Source of the DNA: Uloborus plumipes
Lineage: Eukaryota; Arthropoda; Arachnida; Araneae; Uloboridae
Reading direction: 5' to 3'
Assembly: GCA_038373865.1 (NCBI GenBank)
Contig: JAXGGA010002028.1
Span: 62,001 to 126,000, forward strand
Length of the DNA stretch: 64,000 nucleotides
Positions 1 through 11,750 of the stretch are shown here, one piece after another. The position numbers and the translations under genes are program-made. A model generated the notes under the pieces. It saw nothing but the letters and a program-made list of their open reading frames with translations, searched no databases and was not told the DNA's origin. Positions within the stretch are counted from its first letter, which is position 1. Every line of letters starts with the position of its first letter.

Positions 1-1161
1 TGGAAAACGAAGGATTTTGGAAAATACCAAGTTTACTTAATGCTTTCTTTATTTAATGTTTTTGTTATTATTGCGGAAGTTAAAGGGCAAATGTAATTGA
101 AATAAATAACTTATAATTTAAAAAGAAAAGATAGAGACACTAGTGCAAACAAAACAATGTAACTTCTATGAAAAACTTGAGCACAAATTTGAAATAATTG
201 AAATTATAATGTGTTTCCCCAATATTAGATTATTGTCGGACTTATATTCGAGTTAATTAGTAAAATGTAAGAACGTTCCGAACAGCTTTATTTCAAATAA
301 AAGCTTTTACATTTATAAAAGGTACAAATGAAAACAGTTATTTCGTAATGTTTTAAAAAATTCCACATTGCTTCCTAACAACTGTGTATAAATTACAAAA
401 TAAAGCTGATATTTTTTGCAATGAATTTTTTTACCCAGATTTCATTGGAAATAGAAACGCATTAATAAAGTAGTAAAGATAGCCGGCTGTGCAATTTCGA
501 ATCAACAAATTCTTCACAATTTAAAGAATGCCATTAAAACATAATAGGAACGTCTTAAATGTCACAGCAGCAAAAAAATAAAGGGCATTCAAAAACATTT
601 CAAACGATCGTAAAAACGTTTCTGAACCTTTCTCGTCTTCGCAACGTTAATTGCGTCTTCAGTTCAAAAAGGTTTGAATGCTTTTTTTTCTAGTTGATAA
701 AAAAGAAGCGTTTAGTTTCGAGTTTTTCCGGAAATGTGTCAAGCAGCCATGAATGTTTTATTAACCGTTGAAGGTAAAAATTCTTACTCAAATATCATGT
801 TACTGGAATTCTTTAGATGTCTTTTTCAAAATAGCTACGACATTTTAATAAGGATCAAGTTTTTTCCCTTTGAAGCAAATGTCGGAATGTAAAATTATTT
901 GAAAGTATTATGCTTTGTTAAGGATATTGAATTGTTTTAGAAGTTAAAACAATCTCTGAAAAATCTATGTAGAATAAAAGACCAGTAGTCGGCCATTTAA
1001 GAGATCTTTAGTTGATCTTGGCTAACCTAGAACTTTCAGCTATCAATACAGCAACAAAAACAAGGTAAAACTTAAGAATGAACCTTTCTGATAGTAAATC
1101 ACCTACTTGTTTCAGAAATTAAAAAAAAAAAAAGTGAAAATCCAAGCTGTTGTCAACACTA
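1..1161. other. AT-rich intergenic DNA, no gene seen
   Basis: I see no coding pattern, RNA gene or classifiable repeat here. One isolated end motif (CCAGTAGTCGGCCA) near 983 matches the terminal repeats of the short element at 1162-1437. Confidence 0.6.
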
Positions 1162-1437
1162 GTAAATGCTCCAGTAGTCGGCCACAGAATCATCTTAGCT
1201 GAAAAATAAGCAGAATCGCAATCTTGGATGACGGACACACCATTCAAAATGAAGTGACTCATTACTCATTCAAAAAAAGTACCCAAAGCTTAACTGCCAC
1301 TGGTTGATGATTAAGGATAGGTACATGAATGTGTGAATGCGTCATATATGATTTTCAATTAAAAATGTACTATTTATGAGGAGTTTTATGCCATTTTGGC
1401 CGACTACTGGAGACTGGCCGACTACTGGAGCACTTAC
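1162..1437. mobile_element. Short inverted-repeat element (MITE-like), unclassified
   Basis: The ends are inverted copies of TGCTCCAGTAGTCGGCCA at 1167-1184 and 1415-1432, and the match extends outward by GTAA(A/G). A second copy of the right end lies just inside (about 1398-1412), and a stray left end lies at about 983, which suggests partial duplication. There is no coding capacity. A 4 bp ACTA on both sides could be the target duplication, but I am not sure of the exact boundary. The superfamily is undetermined. Confidence 0.6.
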
Positions 1438-1830
1438 ACTATTTACAAATAATTGTAAGTTGGTGTGAGTGTCCAATTTTTTTTTCCGGATTTCTGCAAA
1501 ATTTCGCACAGAGGTGCTTTGATGCTAAGGAATTTACGTTGCTAGCCCGTTTTGGCTCTTTGCTTCTATAATAGGATTTCTGCCTCCAGCCTGTTTACTT
1601 CCTGTTCCATGCTGACGAGAGCTAAAAAGCACGAAACTGCAGTCCATGGGTGGAATAAACGAGTTGGTGGGGTGTAGTGCACGTTAGTGCTTTTCCATGC
1701 TATGGGGGTCGGCTCCCCATGACGGTTTTTCACATACAAATCCAAGTTTCGTCGGATATTTGCCAAAACTCGTGCAGAGTTCCTCTGATGCTCCTGATTT
1801 CAAATAGGGCTTTTTCACCACTACGGGGAA

Positions 1831-1838
1831 TTGGGCAT
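1831..1838. repeat. 8 bp target-site duplication, left copy, of hAT-type element A
   Basis: TTGGGCAT occurs directly before the element end TAGGG at 1839 and again at 4781-4788 directly after the other end CCCTA. A perfect 8 bp duplication is the hallmark of hAT insertion. Confidence 0.85.
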
Positions 1839-2936
1839 TAGGGAGAGTCGAAAAAATCAATTTTTTTATTTCGAAATCGCATTACCCCTCAAAAGTTATG
1901 GTTTAGCATCCACAACTTGGGAAAATTAAAAAAAAAAATTCTGACTTGACGTCTTCGGTTCGCGCATGAGGCTCAAAGTTGGAAAAAATATGTTAAAAAT
2001 GGAAATTTTTAAAAAGAAAAACGAAAAAAAAAAATGTAACTTTTTATAATGCAACTGCCATAAGCTGTTAATATTTTGTGCATTTTTAATCTAAGAAAAT
2101 ATTTTATAGCTTTTACATACGATCTTTAGTTTGCACATCAGCCTTAAATTGGGCTAAAATCGCCTACAATGTCAAATTTCTAAAATATTGATTTTTTTTT
2201 ATTTCGAAATCGCATTACCTCACAAAAGTTTGGGTTTGGTATCCAAAATTTGGGGAAAATAAAAAAAAAATCTAAGTTGACTCCTTCGATTCGCGCATGA
2301 GGCTCAAAGTTGAAAAATATATGCTAAAAATGGAAATTTTCAAAAAAATAGTTTGAAAAAAAAAAAAAAATTTCTATTGAAACTGATTTAAATTGTTAGT
2401 AGATAACATAATTTGAACCCAAAAAATTATATATAACTTTTAGAAGATACATTCTGTTCGTGCATAAGGCTCAAAATATGAAGGAAAAAAAATGTCAAAA
2501 ACTGAAGCAGAACGCACTATGTCGGCGCTGTACCGGTATATTTTTATTCTACAGCCGACTTGTCTAGACATTACACATATTCTAGAAGACAGTTCAAAGT
2601 CTCTGCAGTCTGCAATCCCTTTGGTTGTCACTTAGTCAGCTAGACCCGCCAAACAAACAGCATCTTTAATTAGCAACTGAAAGTGAATCAAATAGAAGAA
2701 ATTTACTGCAAAACTTTCTATACCAATGTGCGTTCTACACCAATGTACAGATGTACAGTGTACTTCTACAAGAGATTGGCTTTTTAGCACAAGAACGCGA
2801 AAAATTCTTTGCACACTTGCAAGAAGCAACGTCAAAAAGTTAAGTCTTCGCTTCATTAACAAAGTGATTGAGTTTTGTCTTGAAGTTCAATTTATCTTTA
2901 TCACGACTAAATGACTTTCTCAAAGTGTAGTATTTA

Positions 2937-3191
2937 TTATTGTAATCCTTTATCAATTTTACAATACGTACATGACTGACCGTTGGTATAGAAGCTTTGC
3001 AGTAAATTTCTTCTATGAGCTATGCAATCTGAAATCCTTGAAAAAGGTTCGCCTTTTACAGATTGCGATTTTTCTTCAAAGCAAGTTAACAACACATCTG
3101 CACATGTGGGTAAAACACTTTGACTTAACCCTTTCGGTGCACCAAAAAACGGACAAACAATTAACCGTTTAGAAGTTTTCCTGGGTTCCAT
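2937..3191 (-). pseudogene. 84-codon coding relic inside element A
   Basis: The reading frame runs MEPRKTSKRLIVCPFFGAP and continues with VLPTCADVLL and GEPFSRISDCIAHRRN. The same protein is preserved in both arms of element B (23377-23556 plus, 23816-24070 minus), with replacements that are mostly conservative (V/I, T/A, R/P). This suggests descent from a real N-terminal exon of an autonomous parent or captured gene. The pattern CPFFGAPK...VLPT..DV...EE resembles the start of uncharacterised transposon-linked proteins in invertebrates, but I cannot name a family. It is too short to work alone. Confidence 0.45.
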
Positions 3192-3992
3192 TATTTGTTA
3201 TTCGGAGAACGGAGAACAGTATAACAAAACTTAAGCATAAAAATATGCTATGAAGTTACAAAAAAACTCACCCAAAGCTAAACACGCTGCACTTTTTGAT
3301 TCACTTTCAGTTGCTAATTAAAGATGCTGTTTGTTTGGCGGGTCTAGCTGACTAAATGACAACTAAAGGGAGTGCAGACTGCAGGGACTTTGAACTGTCT
3401 CCTAGAATATGTGTAATGTCTAGACAAGTCTGCTGTAGAACAAAAGTATACCGGTACAGCGCCAACATAGTGCGTTCTGGTTCAGTTTTTGACATTTTTT
3501 TTTCATATTTTGAGCCCTATGCACAAACAGAATGTATCTTCTAAAAGTTATATATAATTTTTTGGGTTCAAATTATGTTATCTACTAACAATTTAAATCA
3601 GTTTCGATAGAAAAAAATAACTTTTTTTTTTTCAAACTATTTTTTGCAAATTTCCATTTTTAGCAAATATTTTCCAACTTTGAGCCTCATGCGCGAACCG
3701 AAGGAGTCAACTTAGATTTTTTTTTTATTTTCTCCAAATTTCTGATACCAAACCACAACTTTTGAGAGCTAATGCGATTTCGAAATTAAAAAAAAACGAT
3801 ATTTTCGAAATTTGACATTGTAGGCGATTTTAGCCTAATTTAATTCTGATGTGCAAACTAAAGATCGTACGTAAAAGCTATAAAATATTTTTTTAGATTA
3901 AAAATGCACAAAATATTTACATTTTATGGCAGTTGCATTATAAAAAGTTACAATTTTTTTTTTCTTTTTGAAAATTTCCATTTTTAACATAT

Positions 3993-4627
3993 TGTAACGA
4001 GTCCGTAGCACCTTCAACTTTCTTTAAATGAGCATTCCAATCTTGAGGAAGTAACTATAAATTTATTTACAAGTATTTACACTATTTACAATATGAGCAG
4101 GAAACAATTGCCAAACATCCAGCAATTAGGTAGCAAACAGTACACTGTACTCTTAACAGTAACTCAGCATCACGTATCTAACGTGAACAGTAATTAAGAA
4201 ATTACAAAAGCAAAACATCGCCCAAGCGAATAGCGAATAAAACGAGTCACCAGAATCAAATCTGAAAACAACTGACTGACTTGTGTTCAAGGCCAGCTAT
4301 TTATACACGAAACGAATTCCCGACAACATTCTAGTAAAATCTGGAGTATTCTGTCCATTCACAACTTGAAATAATCCATTGAGAACGCTCTAGCAATAAA
4401 AAGAAAAAGAAAGAAAAAAAAAAAAAAAGACCACTCCGAGCGAAAAATGTCTTCATGCTTATCAAAGTTAGGGCAAGTGTAAAAACTACAAAGTGTTACA
4501 GGGCCGGTATACAAGTGATAAAAGTGATACCTTCAGATACTTTTGCAACATGTCGCCGGATAAAACCAAAACTAATGAAAATGATGCAAGGCAGGAAAAA
4601 CAACAACTTTTTACAAGATTTGTAACA
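3993..4627. mobile_element. Solo LTR, copy 1 (Ty3/gypsy-like), inside element A
   Basis: The 635 bp unit starts TGTAACGAGTCC and ends TTTGTAACA, the TG...CA form of an LTR, and is flanked by ATAT at 3989-3992 and 4628-4631. Comparison with the uninterrupted arm of element B shows the empty site, which confirms the insertion. Two further copies lie at 45699-46319 and 56690-57296, with no internal region near any of them. A 4 bp duplication fits some Ty3/gypsy elements. The block contains CTATTTATA, a candidate TATA box. Orientation is unknown because no primer-binding site or polypurine tract remains. Confidence 0.75.
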
Positions 4628-4904
4628 ATATTTTTTCCAACTTTGAGCCTCATGCGCGAACTGAAGACGTCAACTTAGAGTTTTTTTTTTTATTTTTCCC
4701 AAGTTGTGGATACTAAACCACAACTTTTGAGGGGTAATGTGATTTCGAAATAAAAAAATCGATTTTTTCGACTCACCCTATTGGGCATCCCCCTAGGGGT
4801 TTCCACCAGGAAATTCATAAAGTGAAATGTTTGCGTCTACTAATAACAATGAGTTTTTGAGCCTTTATAAGATCCAAAGAGGTATTTTCCAACTGTACCG
4901 TAAT

Positions 4905-5112
4905 TTGGTGTGAAGTCCGACTTCCACAGTACACGCATGCCATAGCCACCCGTTTACAGGGTATGCAACCTTTCACACAACAACACACTCACACAGAGAA
5001 AGGACAAGGACAGGAGAGAGAAAGCACATCCATGCCCAAGCCGGGACTCGAACCCGGGACCACACCATCTGTGGCAGACTGCTCTGACCACTAGACAAGG
5101 TGGCCGGCATGT
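4905..5112 (-). mobile_element. tRNA-derived SINE
   Basis: Read on the minus strand, the head contains an A-box-like TAGTGGTCAGAGCAG and a B box GGTTCGAGTCC in a tRNA-like arrangement. A non-tRNA body follows and runs toward about 4905. The head lacks a full acceptor stem, so it is not a functional tRNA gene. RNA polymerase III transcription of the family is inferred from the A and B boxes. The exact 3' end and target duplication are unclear. Confidence 0.75.
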
Positions 5113-5294
5113 ATTGTTGTTGTTGGTGTCAACCATGAACGGCACTCACCTTCTTTGCAACTACGGTTATCTCTATATAGGTTTTCCTGGAGATATTTTC
5201 TAATTTGCTGCAATGCAACAAGAATTGACGAACACGAGAAGATATGATACGATCTAATTTCGGCTCAGTTTTTACCATACGTGTACGTTTCATT

Positions 5295-5925
5295 TTTAAC
5301 CCCTGGCCCAACAAGGAAGGGAGTTATAAGTTTGACGTGTTTGCGTTTCGGTCTATCTGTGTATCTGTCAGTGGTACCGTACAGCATAAACTGATGGACC
5401 GAGGTTGATTTTTTTTTTTTAGGTGAAGTGATAGTGTTCTTAGCTAGGTTGCGTCATCGGACATTAATTAACAAAGATATTAATTAAAACTTTAAAAATG
5501 TTTTTCGTGGTTTTGAAGAGAAAATATGCTGGAAAATTTAAAACAATACAGTACCAAAAAAAAAGAAAAAAAATCTGCGTCTGATAAGATATGTTTGGAA
5601 TTTCCATGTAAAATAGAACTCGAATTATAACGTTTTTTAACAAATGTGGCTAAGTATTAAAAATACAGGATTGGAAACCGATGCCATTGTTGGATGACGA
5701 GGAAAGAAAACTCAGTGATTTAAAATGTTTATTTTGCGACTAGCAAATTTTACAGTAAGGATCCGTGTTTATATATCCCCTCAAAACAATTAAATGTATC
5801 CAGATTTAAAATGCTTTCTGACCAGAGAATTTCTTTTGAATAGGAGATCGACAATCAGGGTCAGAGGTTATTTAAGTTTTTAATTTAATCTTAGTTCTTT
5901 GATTGATTTGATTTCTATTCTCCTG
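5295..5925 (+). repeat. Old interspersed repeat, copy 1 (same family as 53221-57420)
   Basis: It begins near AACCCCTGGCCCAACAAGG and shares ordered blocks with 53221-53451, 54872-54965 and 55568-55860. Shared blocks include CTTAGCTAGGT(A/T)GCGTC, a TTGGAA(C/T)TT(C/T)CATG block, and GAGGAAAGAAAACTC-like text. Its end (about 5800-5895) matches 57300-57395. This uninterrupted copy serves as the empty-site reference for the insertions in the second copy. No ORF or class-defining end is visible, so it stays unclassified. Confidence 0.6.
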
Positions 5926-6900
5926 AAGTGGGAGGTCTTAGTCTTTTTTCGGGAAGTTTCCTCATTGAGGATGGATGTTTCGTAGTATTTGAGGGGTGCG
6001 TTATTGCATTTAGAGGGAAGGGCAGTTTTAGAGAAAATATCGTTAGTCATAAACATGAGGACAACTTCAGCAGCAAAAAACTTTTCAGTTAGAAAATTAT
6101 GTGCTGCAGTACTTCCACATGCAATTATTCGATGTGCGTTCGAAACCAAAGTGGATCAAAAGCAGTGTCGCACTGTTCGAGAACATTAATGACTTTCTAT
6201 TATTCTTTGAAGAAAACTACGACGATGTTTTGACTATCGGAATGATGGTTAAATCATTTGAGGAATACGTACGATGTTAAAATTCACAGCTTACTTCAAG
6301 ACTAGACTTCTTCGTTGAATTCCTTGGTACTTTATAAATAATTGGCACTAGTATTCAGTATCCGGTTTGAATATCGGTCAGACACCTGAACCGCTGATTG
6401 AAGCCTTCTTATTGGTCGAAGATGGCTTCAACGGGCGGTTTGACCAAAGACTGGTTTGACTGTCTAGCTTGGGATGAGGATTAACGGTGGATCAGACAGT
6501 TATTAGTTGGAGAGAGTTTCGACCGGTGGTTTGTTTCTTCCCTTTTATACCAAGAAGTACAATAATACTATTAAAATTTGTGTGAGGCTGCTAACAACAG
6601 AAAAAAGGTGGCTCAAAACTACCTTGAAAAACTAAAGTAAAATGGTTAAATTAGAAAGAAATAAGTCTTCTTTTGAGAAAAGGACATGTTTTGAAAACGA
6701 ATTAATTGTTTTGCTTAACTACTGGAATAAAAATTTAGCTGTGAATCTTTTAACATTCTTCTGCTCTCTAATTTCAAGCACGCTTTAATGTCCAATTACT
6801 TTTTCGCTACATAAAAAACGAAATAATAGCATCAAGGCTGCATTAGGAGAGTTTATTTCTAATTGTAGGACATTAAACTTTTGTATCGTCGCAAACAGTA
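5926..6900. other. No supported feature
   Basis: I see nothing classifiable in this stretch. Short ORFs occur but have no recognisable motif. Confidence 0.5.
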
Positions 6901-6901
6901 A

Positions 6902-7144
6902 TTGCAGCGAAGTCAGAGCTCTCAGCGCTTTCCGCAGTGTGATTTAGCCCTAATGCATCTCCACATTAACACCTCGGACGGCTTCATTAAGAATCATACT
7001 GAACTTGAGCGACTTGAGCGGCTAAAAAGGATCTCCTTTCCCCTCAGGGGATTTAAGATAAGGCCGCTGTTTTCACAGAGCCGACCCAACCGACATTTTG
7101 GTACGACAGGAGAACGGGTAATGCCAGGGACGCCCCGAACTTAA
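6902..7144 (+). other. Unassigned 80-codon open frame in a GC-richer patch
   Basis: The local base composition is richer in GC than its surroundings, and the frame encodes a polar, arginine-rich peptide (for example ELERLERLKRISFPLRGF). I recognise no domain. It could be an exon remnant, a captured fragment or chance. The following sequence (about 7160-7215) shares a decayed motif, TTTTACCGAATG, with 47305-47380 and 59310-59330, which suggests repeat DNA next to it. Confidence 0.15.
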
Positions 7145-7707
7145 AATCTTTAAGGGAAAGGGCGGGGGTTCTCTTTTTACCGAATGTGATTCCAAATTTT
7201 ACTGAGCAATAAAATACGAGAATGCACATATAGGCGCCTCAGAATAGCAGTATAGGATGGATACCTTTCTGTTATTTCTAAAGTAAGAGGTCTCAATGTG
7301 CTTTGAAGTGACGATATGTCTGCACATATTCAGAGTCGACGAGAGGCCATGTCAGTCCAGTTGGAAACTAGGGACCCGGGCCTTGAGTTGCCCAGCTCAG
7401 GAGCAGGGTAGAAAAAGCCTTATAAGTTTAATGGGGGATTGGGCCCGTCTTGGATCTCGGTAGCCCTGCAAAAGTGAGAAAAGATATGCATCATTTAAGC
7501 AATTTCTAAAATTGACATATTAAAGTAGTATCAAATTTTGCCGAATCTTCAGACAGATTTTTCTAAAAAAAAAAAAGATATTTCATTTATTCAAATTTAA
7601 AACAAGTGATGTACGAAAACGGGATATTTTTTCTTTCTTTTTACATGGGGAACATTTTACGGCAAGCTGTTATTTATTTTAAGAAATTAGCTAACGTGCT
7701 AGATTTA

Positions 7708-8097
7708 TTAAGGCTCGTCATTTGGGTGGTCAGGGGAGGGGTCAACTGACCTTACTAGGATTTTTAAAACATAATGTAATAATACAATTTCATGTATTTT
7801 CATCCCCTCCTCCCTCCCTCCATAAAATACACTGAGAATATTCCCTTCGCAATTACTCCATGAAAAGTTTGAAATAATGGGCCTGGATTTGCTCTGTGGC
7901 GTGTAGCTGAACTTCTCCTCTGTAGTTGTCTTCACAATGTAAGAACCACAGGAACTGATACAAGAGAGGTGCGTTGAGGGAAATTGCCATTCCTCTGAGG
8001 GACTTTCCACCAGTAAATTTTCAATATTGAAGTTCAAAAAGGTTAATTTAACACGAGTTTTAATGGTGTTGAAGGAAGAAAATTTGGACTTTTCCAT
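7708..8097 (-). other. Unassigned 129-codon open frame
   Basis: This is one of the longer uninterrupted frames outside the transposases. It starts MEKSKFSSFNTIKTRVKLTF and is rich in serine and asparagine. I see no domain, signal peptide or membrane segment, and no splice context that convinces me. In AT-rich DNA this length can arise by chance. Confidence 0.15.
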
Positions 8098-8280
8098 GGA
8101 AGTGTTTCGGAATTGAAGTTCGAAACCTATGTGATCAACATTTGCAAACCTTCATACGCAGTAAAAAGTATGCAATACAAATCAATCGCTCTCCCTTGAA
8201 TAATTTCTTTATCCGCCCTTGGACTATAGTAACGAATTTTCAAATACTTAACCATCGTGGGTCCCTCTCATTTCAGTTAC

Positions 8281-8821
8281 ACTCAAGACCCTTGGGGTCA
8301 TAAACGACCCCAATGCTTCCTTTAATTAATTTATAATGATTATTGAATGTTACATGCATTATTTAAGCTCACACAGTTTTTAATGCTAAAAAAATAAAAA
8401 TAAAAAGACACAATCAAAGTAAAATTTCGTTTATGCATTAAAAATTAAAATTTTAGAGCAAAACTTTCAATAAATGTAGATTTATTTACAACTGTTACAA
8501 ACCTGAAAAAAACATGATTTTTTTTTCAAGTGAATTTCAAACACTTATGACATTTTTCAATGCATTTTCTATCCAGTGCTCTTGCACAAAAGTTGCAACG
8601 TCCTCTTTTTTTTTTGGCATTCTGGGGAAGTGACCCCAAGGGTCTTGTGTGCAAAAAATACGATTCGGGAAAAATAAAACACAATAATAGCATTATTTTA
8701 AATAGAAAACTAGAAGAATAAAAGTCACAAAATGCGATTAAAAACAAATGGTTGATTAACAAAATATATTGAACAGAAATTGCATTGGGGTCACATATGA
8801 CCCCCAAGGAACCCACCAGGG
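8281..8821. mobile_element. Decayed piggyBac-like element with hairpin ends
   Basis: The right end reads GACCCCCAAGG...CAGGGTTAA with TTAA at 8822-8825. The left end shows the matching CCCTTGGGGTCA...GACCCCAATGC, with the expected TTAA decayed to TTAC at 8277-8280. Each end carries an inner hairpin (GGGGTCA...TGACCCC type). A cysteine-rich fragment like the C-terminus of piggyBac transposase lies inside on the minus strand. TTAA target choice plus that motif support piggyBac; most of the gene is missing. Confidence 0.7.
8526..8640 (-). pseudogene. C-terminal cysteine-rich fragment of a piggyBac-type transposase
   Basis: The minus strand encodes KKRGRCNFCARALDRKC followed by CHKCLKF, then a stop. 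The spacing RC..C......K..C..C matches the zinc-binding cysteine-rich domain that ends many piggyBac/PGBD transposases. The last cysteine-histidine pair expected in that domain is cut off by the stop, and no DDD catalytic core is present upstream. The surrounding TTAA-flanked inverted repeats independently point to piggyBac. Confidence 0.65.
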
Positions 8822-8825
8822 TTAA

Positions 8826-10114
8826 AACCAGGCTAGATCTATATCTCTCATGGATCCAAGATGTCGGATGGGGCAGCCTGCCCTCGAGAGAGATTCTTAG
8901 TTTAAGATAAGGAGAAAGATACGCGTTCAAATTTTCGATTATTTGTGCTCTATACTTGCGGAGAAAAGAAAGCTATTAAACAAACGTAGCTGCGAGGTAG
9001 GATTTCAAGGAGAGGGTGGATAAATGAGACGTAATGGGGGTGCAGGAGTTGAAAAATGAGAGCTGTTTAATATGTCGCAGGTAGCGCATTCATCCGTCAT
9101 TTGCTTTTGGCGAGATTTGGGAAAGCATGTCAATGGGTGATTCTGACGACATGCACAAGGCCCGATTCAGATATTTCAAGGCCTTAGGCCAAATACTTTT
9201 TTAGGGCCCCTTGTACTCCGACTATACAATTTTAGGCATTGGATAAAGCAATTTTAGCCGCGGACTACAGCAATTTTAAATTTGCGGGACACCTAAATTG
9301 TACGGGCGCTAGACCACGGCCTAGTTGGTCTATTCAGTAGTCAGGTCCTGCTGACAAGATCTGTTTTGAACAAGTGGATAATCGATTCTGCCTCAAGACC
9401 AGTGGTTGCCTAAGTGGTCCCGGACATCAAATGTCTATTCTAGTCTACAAGGGGTCCGTGTCCCCTTTGTAGGTTTCATAAGATGCAAAGAAAGCTCATA
9501 GCATAAATCTGACAAAAGCGTTTTAACTAAAAAAATGCATTTTGTGAGGGTTATAGTGTACAAAATAAGATTTTCACTTCTGTACCTAGATAATATTCAG
9601 GAATTACCTTTTGAAAAGGGGAGGGGGGAGGGTATCTTTGAGCTGACTGAAGTTTTAAAGGATTTAGGGTGGGTACTTATACTGGTATTTTTTTTTTCTT
9701 TTTGAGGCTTTTTCTCGGAGAGGGGGTGGGGTAGGATCTTCGTGGTTTTTGGGTGGGTTGCTGAGCTATTGCTGTTGGGCGGATTGTGCAAACTTGTCCT
9801 ATTCATTTACATAATCAGAAAAAAAATACATGACAAAAAAACCCTCTAAAATTCAGCTTCCAATTTTGTTTTCAAGTTGGGAAATGAAGCTTTCTCTCTG
9901 TTTGTGGGAAAAAATATCTTGCTTTGCTCACTTATTTCTGTACCCAATTTCTATTGGCGCCTCCGTCATATGCAATTTCGCTCAAGACAGAACCCATGCT
10001 AGGACGAATTAGGTGCGTTCCCGTGAACTCCGAGCGCCAAGTCAGCTCACCGGCTGAAACCATTTTAGTGACTAGTTCCTTCTGGAGCCATGTAAATTTA
10101 AATATGTACATATG
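8826..10114. other. No gene seen; scattered low-complexity and decayed repeat
   Basis: The stretch includes CAATTTTAG-type short repeats near 9225-9290 and G-rich or T-rich tracts near 9620-9740. No element with matched ends was found. Peptides read through here are low complexity. Confidence 0.5.
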
Positions 10115-10310
10115 CAACTGCGGATCCAGGGGGGGGGGGGGCAGGGGGTCATGACCTCCCCCCTTAAGCGACCAATTATAGCATAAAATTGCATTTTTTG
10201 AGTCTAATATTACGCAAAAATTACCCTCCCCCCCCATTTTTGCTCAAAAATTACCCTTTCAACCCCGTTTCAGAAAATGACGCCCTCAATCACTAGCTGG
10301 ATCCGCCATG
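10115..10310. mobile_element. hAT MITE (GGATCCAG end family)
   Basis: Inverted ends share GCGGATCCAG (left CAACTGCGGATCCAG, right CTGGATCCGCCATG). The flanks GTACATAT and GTATATAT resemble an 8 bp duplication with one mismatch, although the boundary may shift by one base. Internal G and C tracts are inverted, so the unit can fold. It has no coding capacity. Confidence 0.7.
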
Positions 10311-11750
10311 GTATATATGTGCGTACATACACACGTCGAAATTAATTTTTTTGTTTTGTTTTCTCTGGTTTTGTAAATATTTTCCCCTTACGATATCAAC
10401 ATTAACATTTTGCTTTACACCAGGGGTGGCCAACCTTTTTGGGAAGAGTGCCACTATCTAGGTGAAAAAAGTTCGGCGTGCCACTTTCAATTTTTTCAAC
10501 AAGCTGAAAATTTTTAAAAAGTGAAAAAAGATAATTTGCTGACTGACTCGGCGATTTTCTAGTACATTTTTAGCTAGTACAATTAACTAGTAAATTTTTT
10601 CACGTCAGTCTGAGGAGTAAAAATGATAAAACAAATGAAAAAAATCCAAGTATAAGAGATAGCGTTAAAAAAAACTTTTATACGTTCAGTCAGTAGGGTT
10701 GTGCTTAAAATATAAGCAAATAACAAAAATATTTAATTCTAAAAATTAAACGGTTAGTACTTAATGTGGCTTATGGATAGGTCCCTCTTTTACCCCGTCA
10801 TTAATTTTAGAATTAGTTCTTGAAAAAGCTAACACACATCAGGGTTTTAAGTGCTATCAGTTAGCATTCAATACTATTATAATTCTTTTCATATTCATTA
10901 AAAAATATATTTGTTCACACATTTTTTGAACAAAATTTACGACAACACCAGAAAGCTAAAGCCTATAAATAAAAAAAAAATTGTTGGTACAAATTTGCAA
11001 AAGTCAATGTAATTTTGATGACTGGCAGTTGAAGTAGGCTTTTATACTTGATTTCCAATGCTATAAGATGCAACATGTCGGCAATTTTAGTTTGGATTTT
11101 AGGGAGACAACAAGTAATGTCTTACAAAGAAATAGACGAAGGAATTTGAAAACATCAGTAATTTTTTGTCACCTTAAAGCTCATCAAACCTATATATTAC
11201 TGAATGCATACTTTAAAACAGATGTAATTTTTTTACTATCAATCCTGAGGACATTATTAACTTTGGGTAGCCACTTCCAGTATTGATGTGAAATGTGTTA
11301 ATCTTTTTTCTCCGAAGTCAAGAGAAAGAAATTGTTTGGAAGTTTCATTGTAAAGGAATGTGTATGGTCTATATAGGTTTAGGAAAAAATTTTTGCCCTA
11401 AAATCTTAAATTTGAATTATTTAAAAGCCATACAATAAAGTATGAAATAGCTGAATTTAATTGCTAATCTTCATTCGTAAATAACATTCCCTTATTCCTT
11501 CAAGATATTTTAAAACACATTTCCTCAAATTCTAAAACGGCATGAGTATTTTTCCTTTATATAGCTATAGCACATTTCAATGAAGGAGTAACTTAATCTG
11601 CCTCTTCCTTTTTTTACTAAAACTTTCACCTGGGAAAAGGTTGACAAATTACTCGACCCTATTCAATGAGCCTTAAAAATTTTTCTTCCAAAATAAATTT
11701 CAAGCAATGCAGCAAAAAACACTTAAGGCGCTCCTTTTCTGTCACCAATA

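Larger units (their letters stand above)
1839..4780. mobile_element. hAT-type foldback element A (long-arm, non-autonomous)
   Basis: The element begins TAGGGAGAGTCG and ends CGACTCACCCTA, flanked by a perfect 8 bp duplication (TTGGGCAT). The terminal TAGGG fits the hAT end consensus YARNG. The arms are very long inverted repeats, roughly 1839-2690 against 3290-4780 after removing a solo LTR at 3993-4627. Each arm contains a tandem direct duplication with a period near 345 bp, marked by the motif CGCATGAGGCTCAAAG at about 1964 and 2294, with a third, diverged copy near 2460. The centre carries a coding relic on the minus strand (2937-3191). A relative, element B, lies at 22419-26105. There is no transposase. 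Known family facts point to hAT ends; the foldback arm architecture is what I see; mobilisation in trans is inferred. Confidence 0.85.

Noticed and set aside
1480..1800. Weak similarity between about 1490-1535 and 1750-1795
   Set aside because: Possible diverged tandem duplication, but the match is short and I could not define a unit.
2440..2631. A ~62-codon frame (MTTKGSADCRDFELSPRIC type) seen in all four arms of elements A and B
   Set aside because: It is repeated because the arms are inverted repeats. It has no recognisable motif and one copy is frameshifted; unlike the 84-codon frame I saw no strong reason to call it coding.
7160..7400. TTTTACCGAATG-type motif shared with 47300-47500 and 59240-59545
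   Set aside because: Probably remnants of one old hAT-like family (right end like CCGGGGTGCCCCTG near 59540), but divergence is too great to set boundaries.
9140..9340. GGCCC-rich block with CAATTTTAG repeats that could be a decayed hAT element
   Set aside because: No matched ends or 8 bp duplication could be found.
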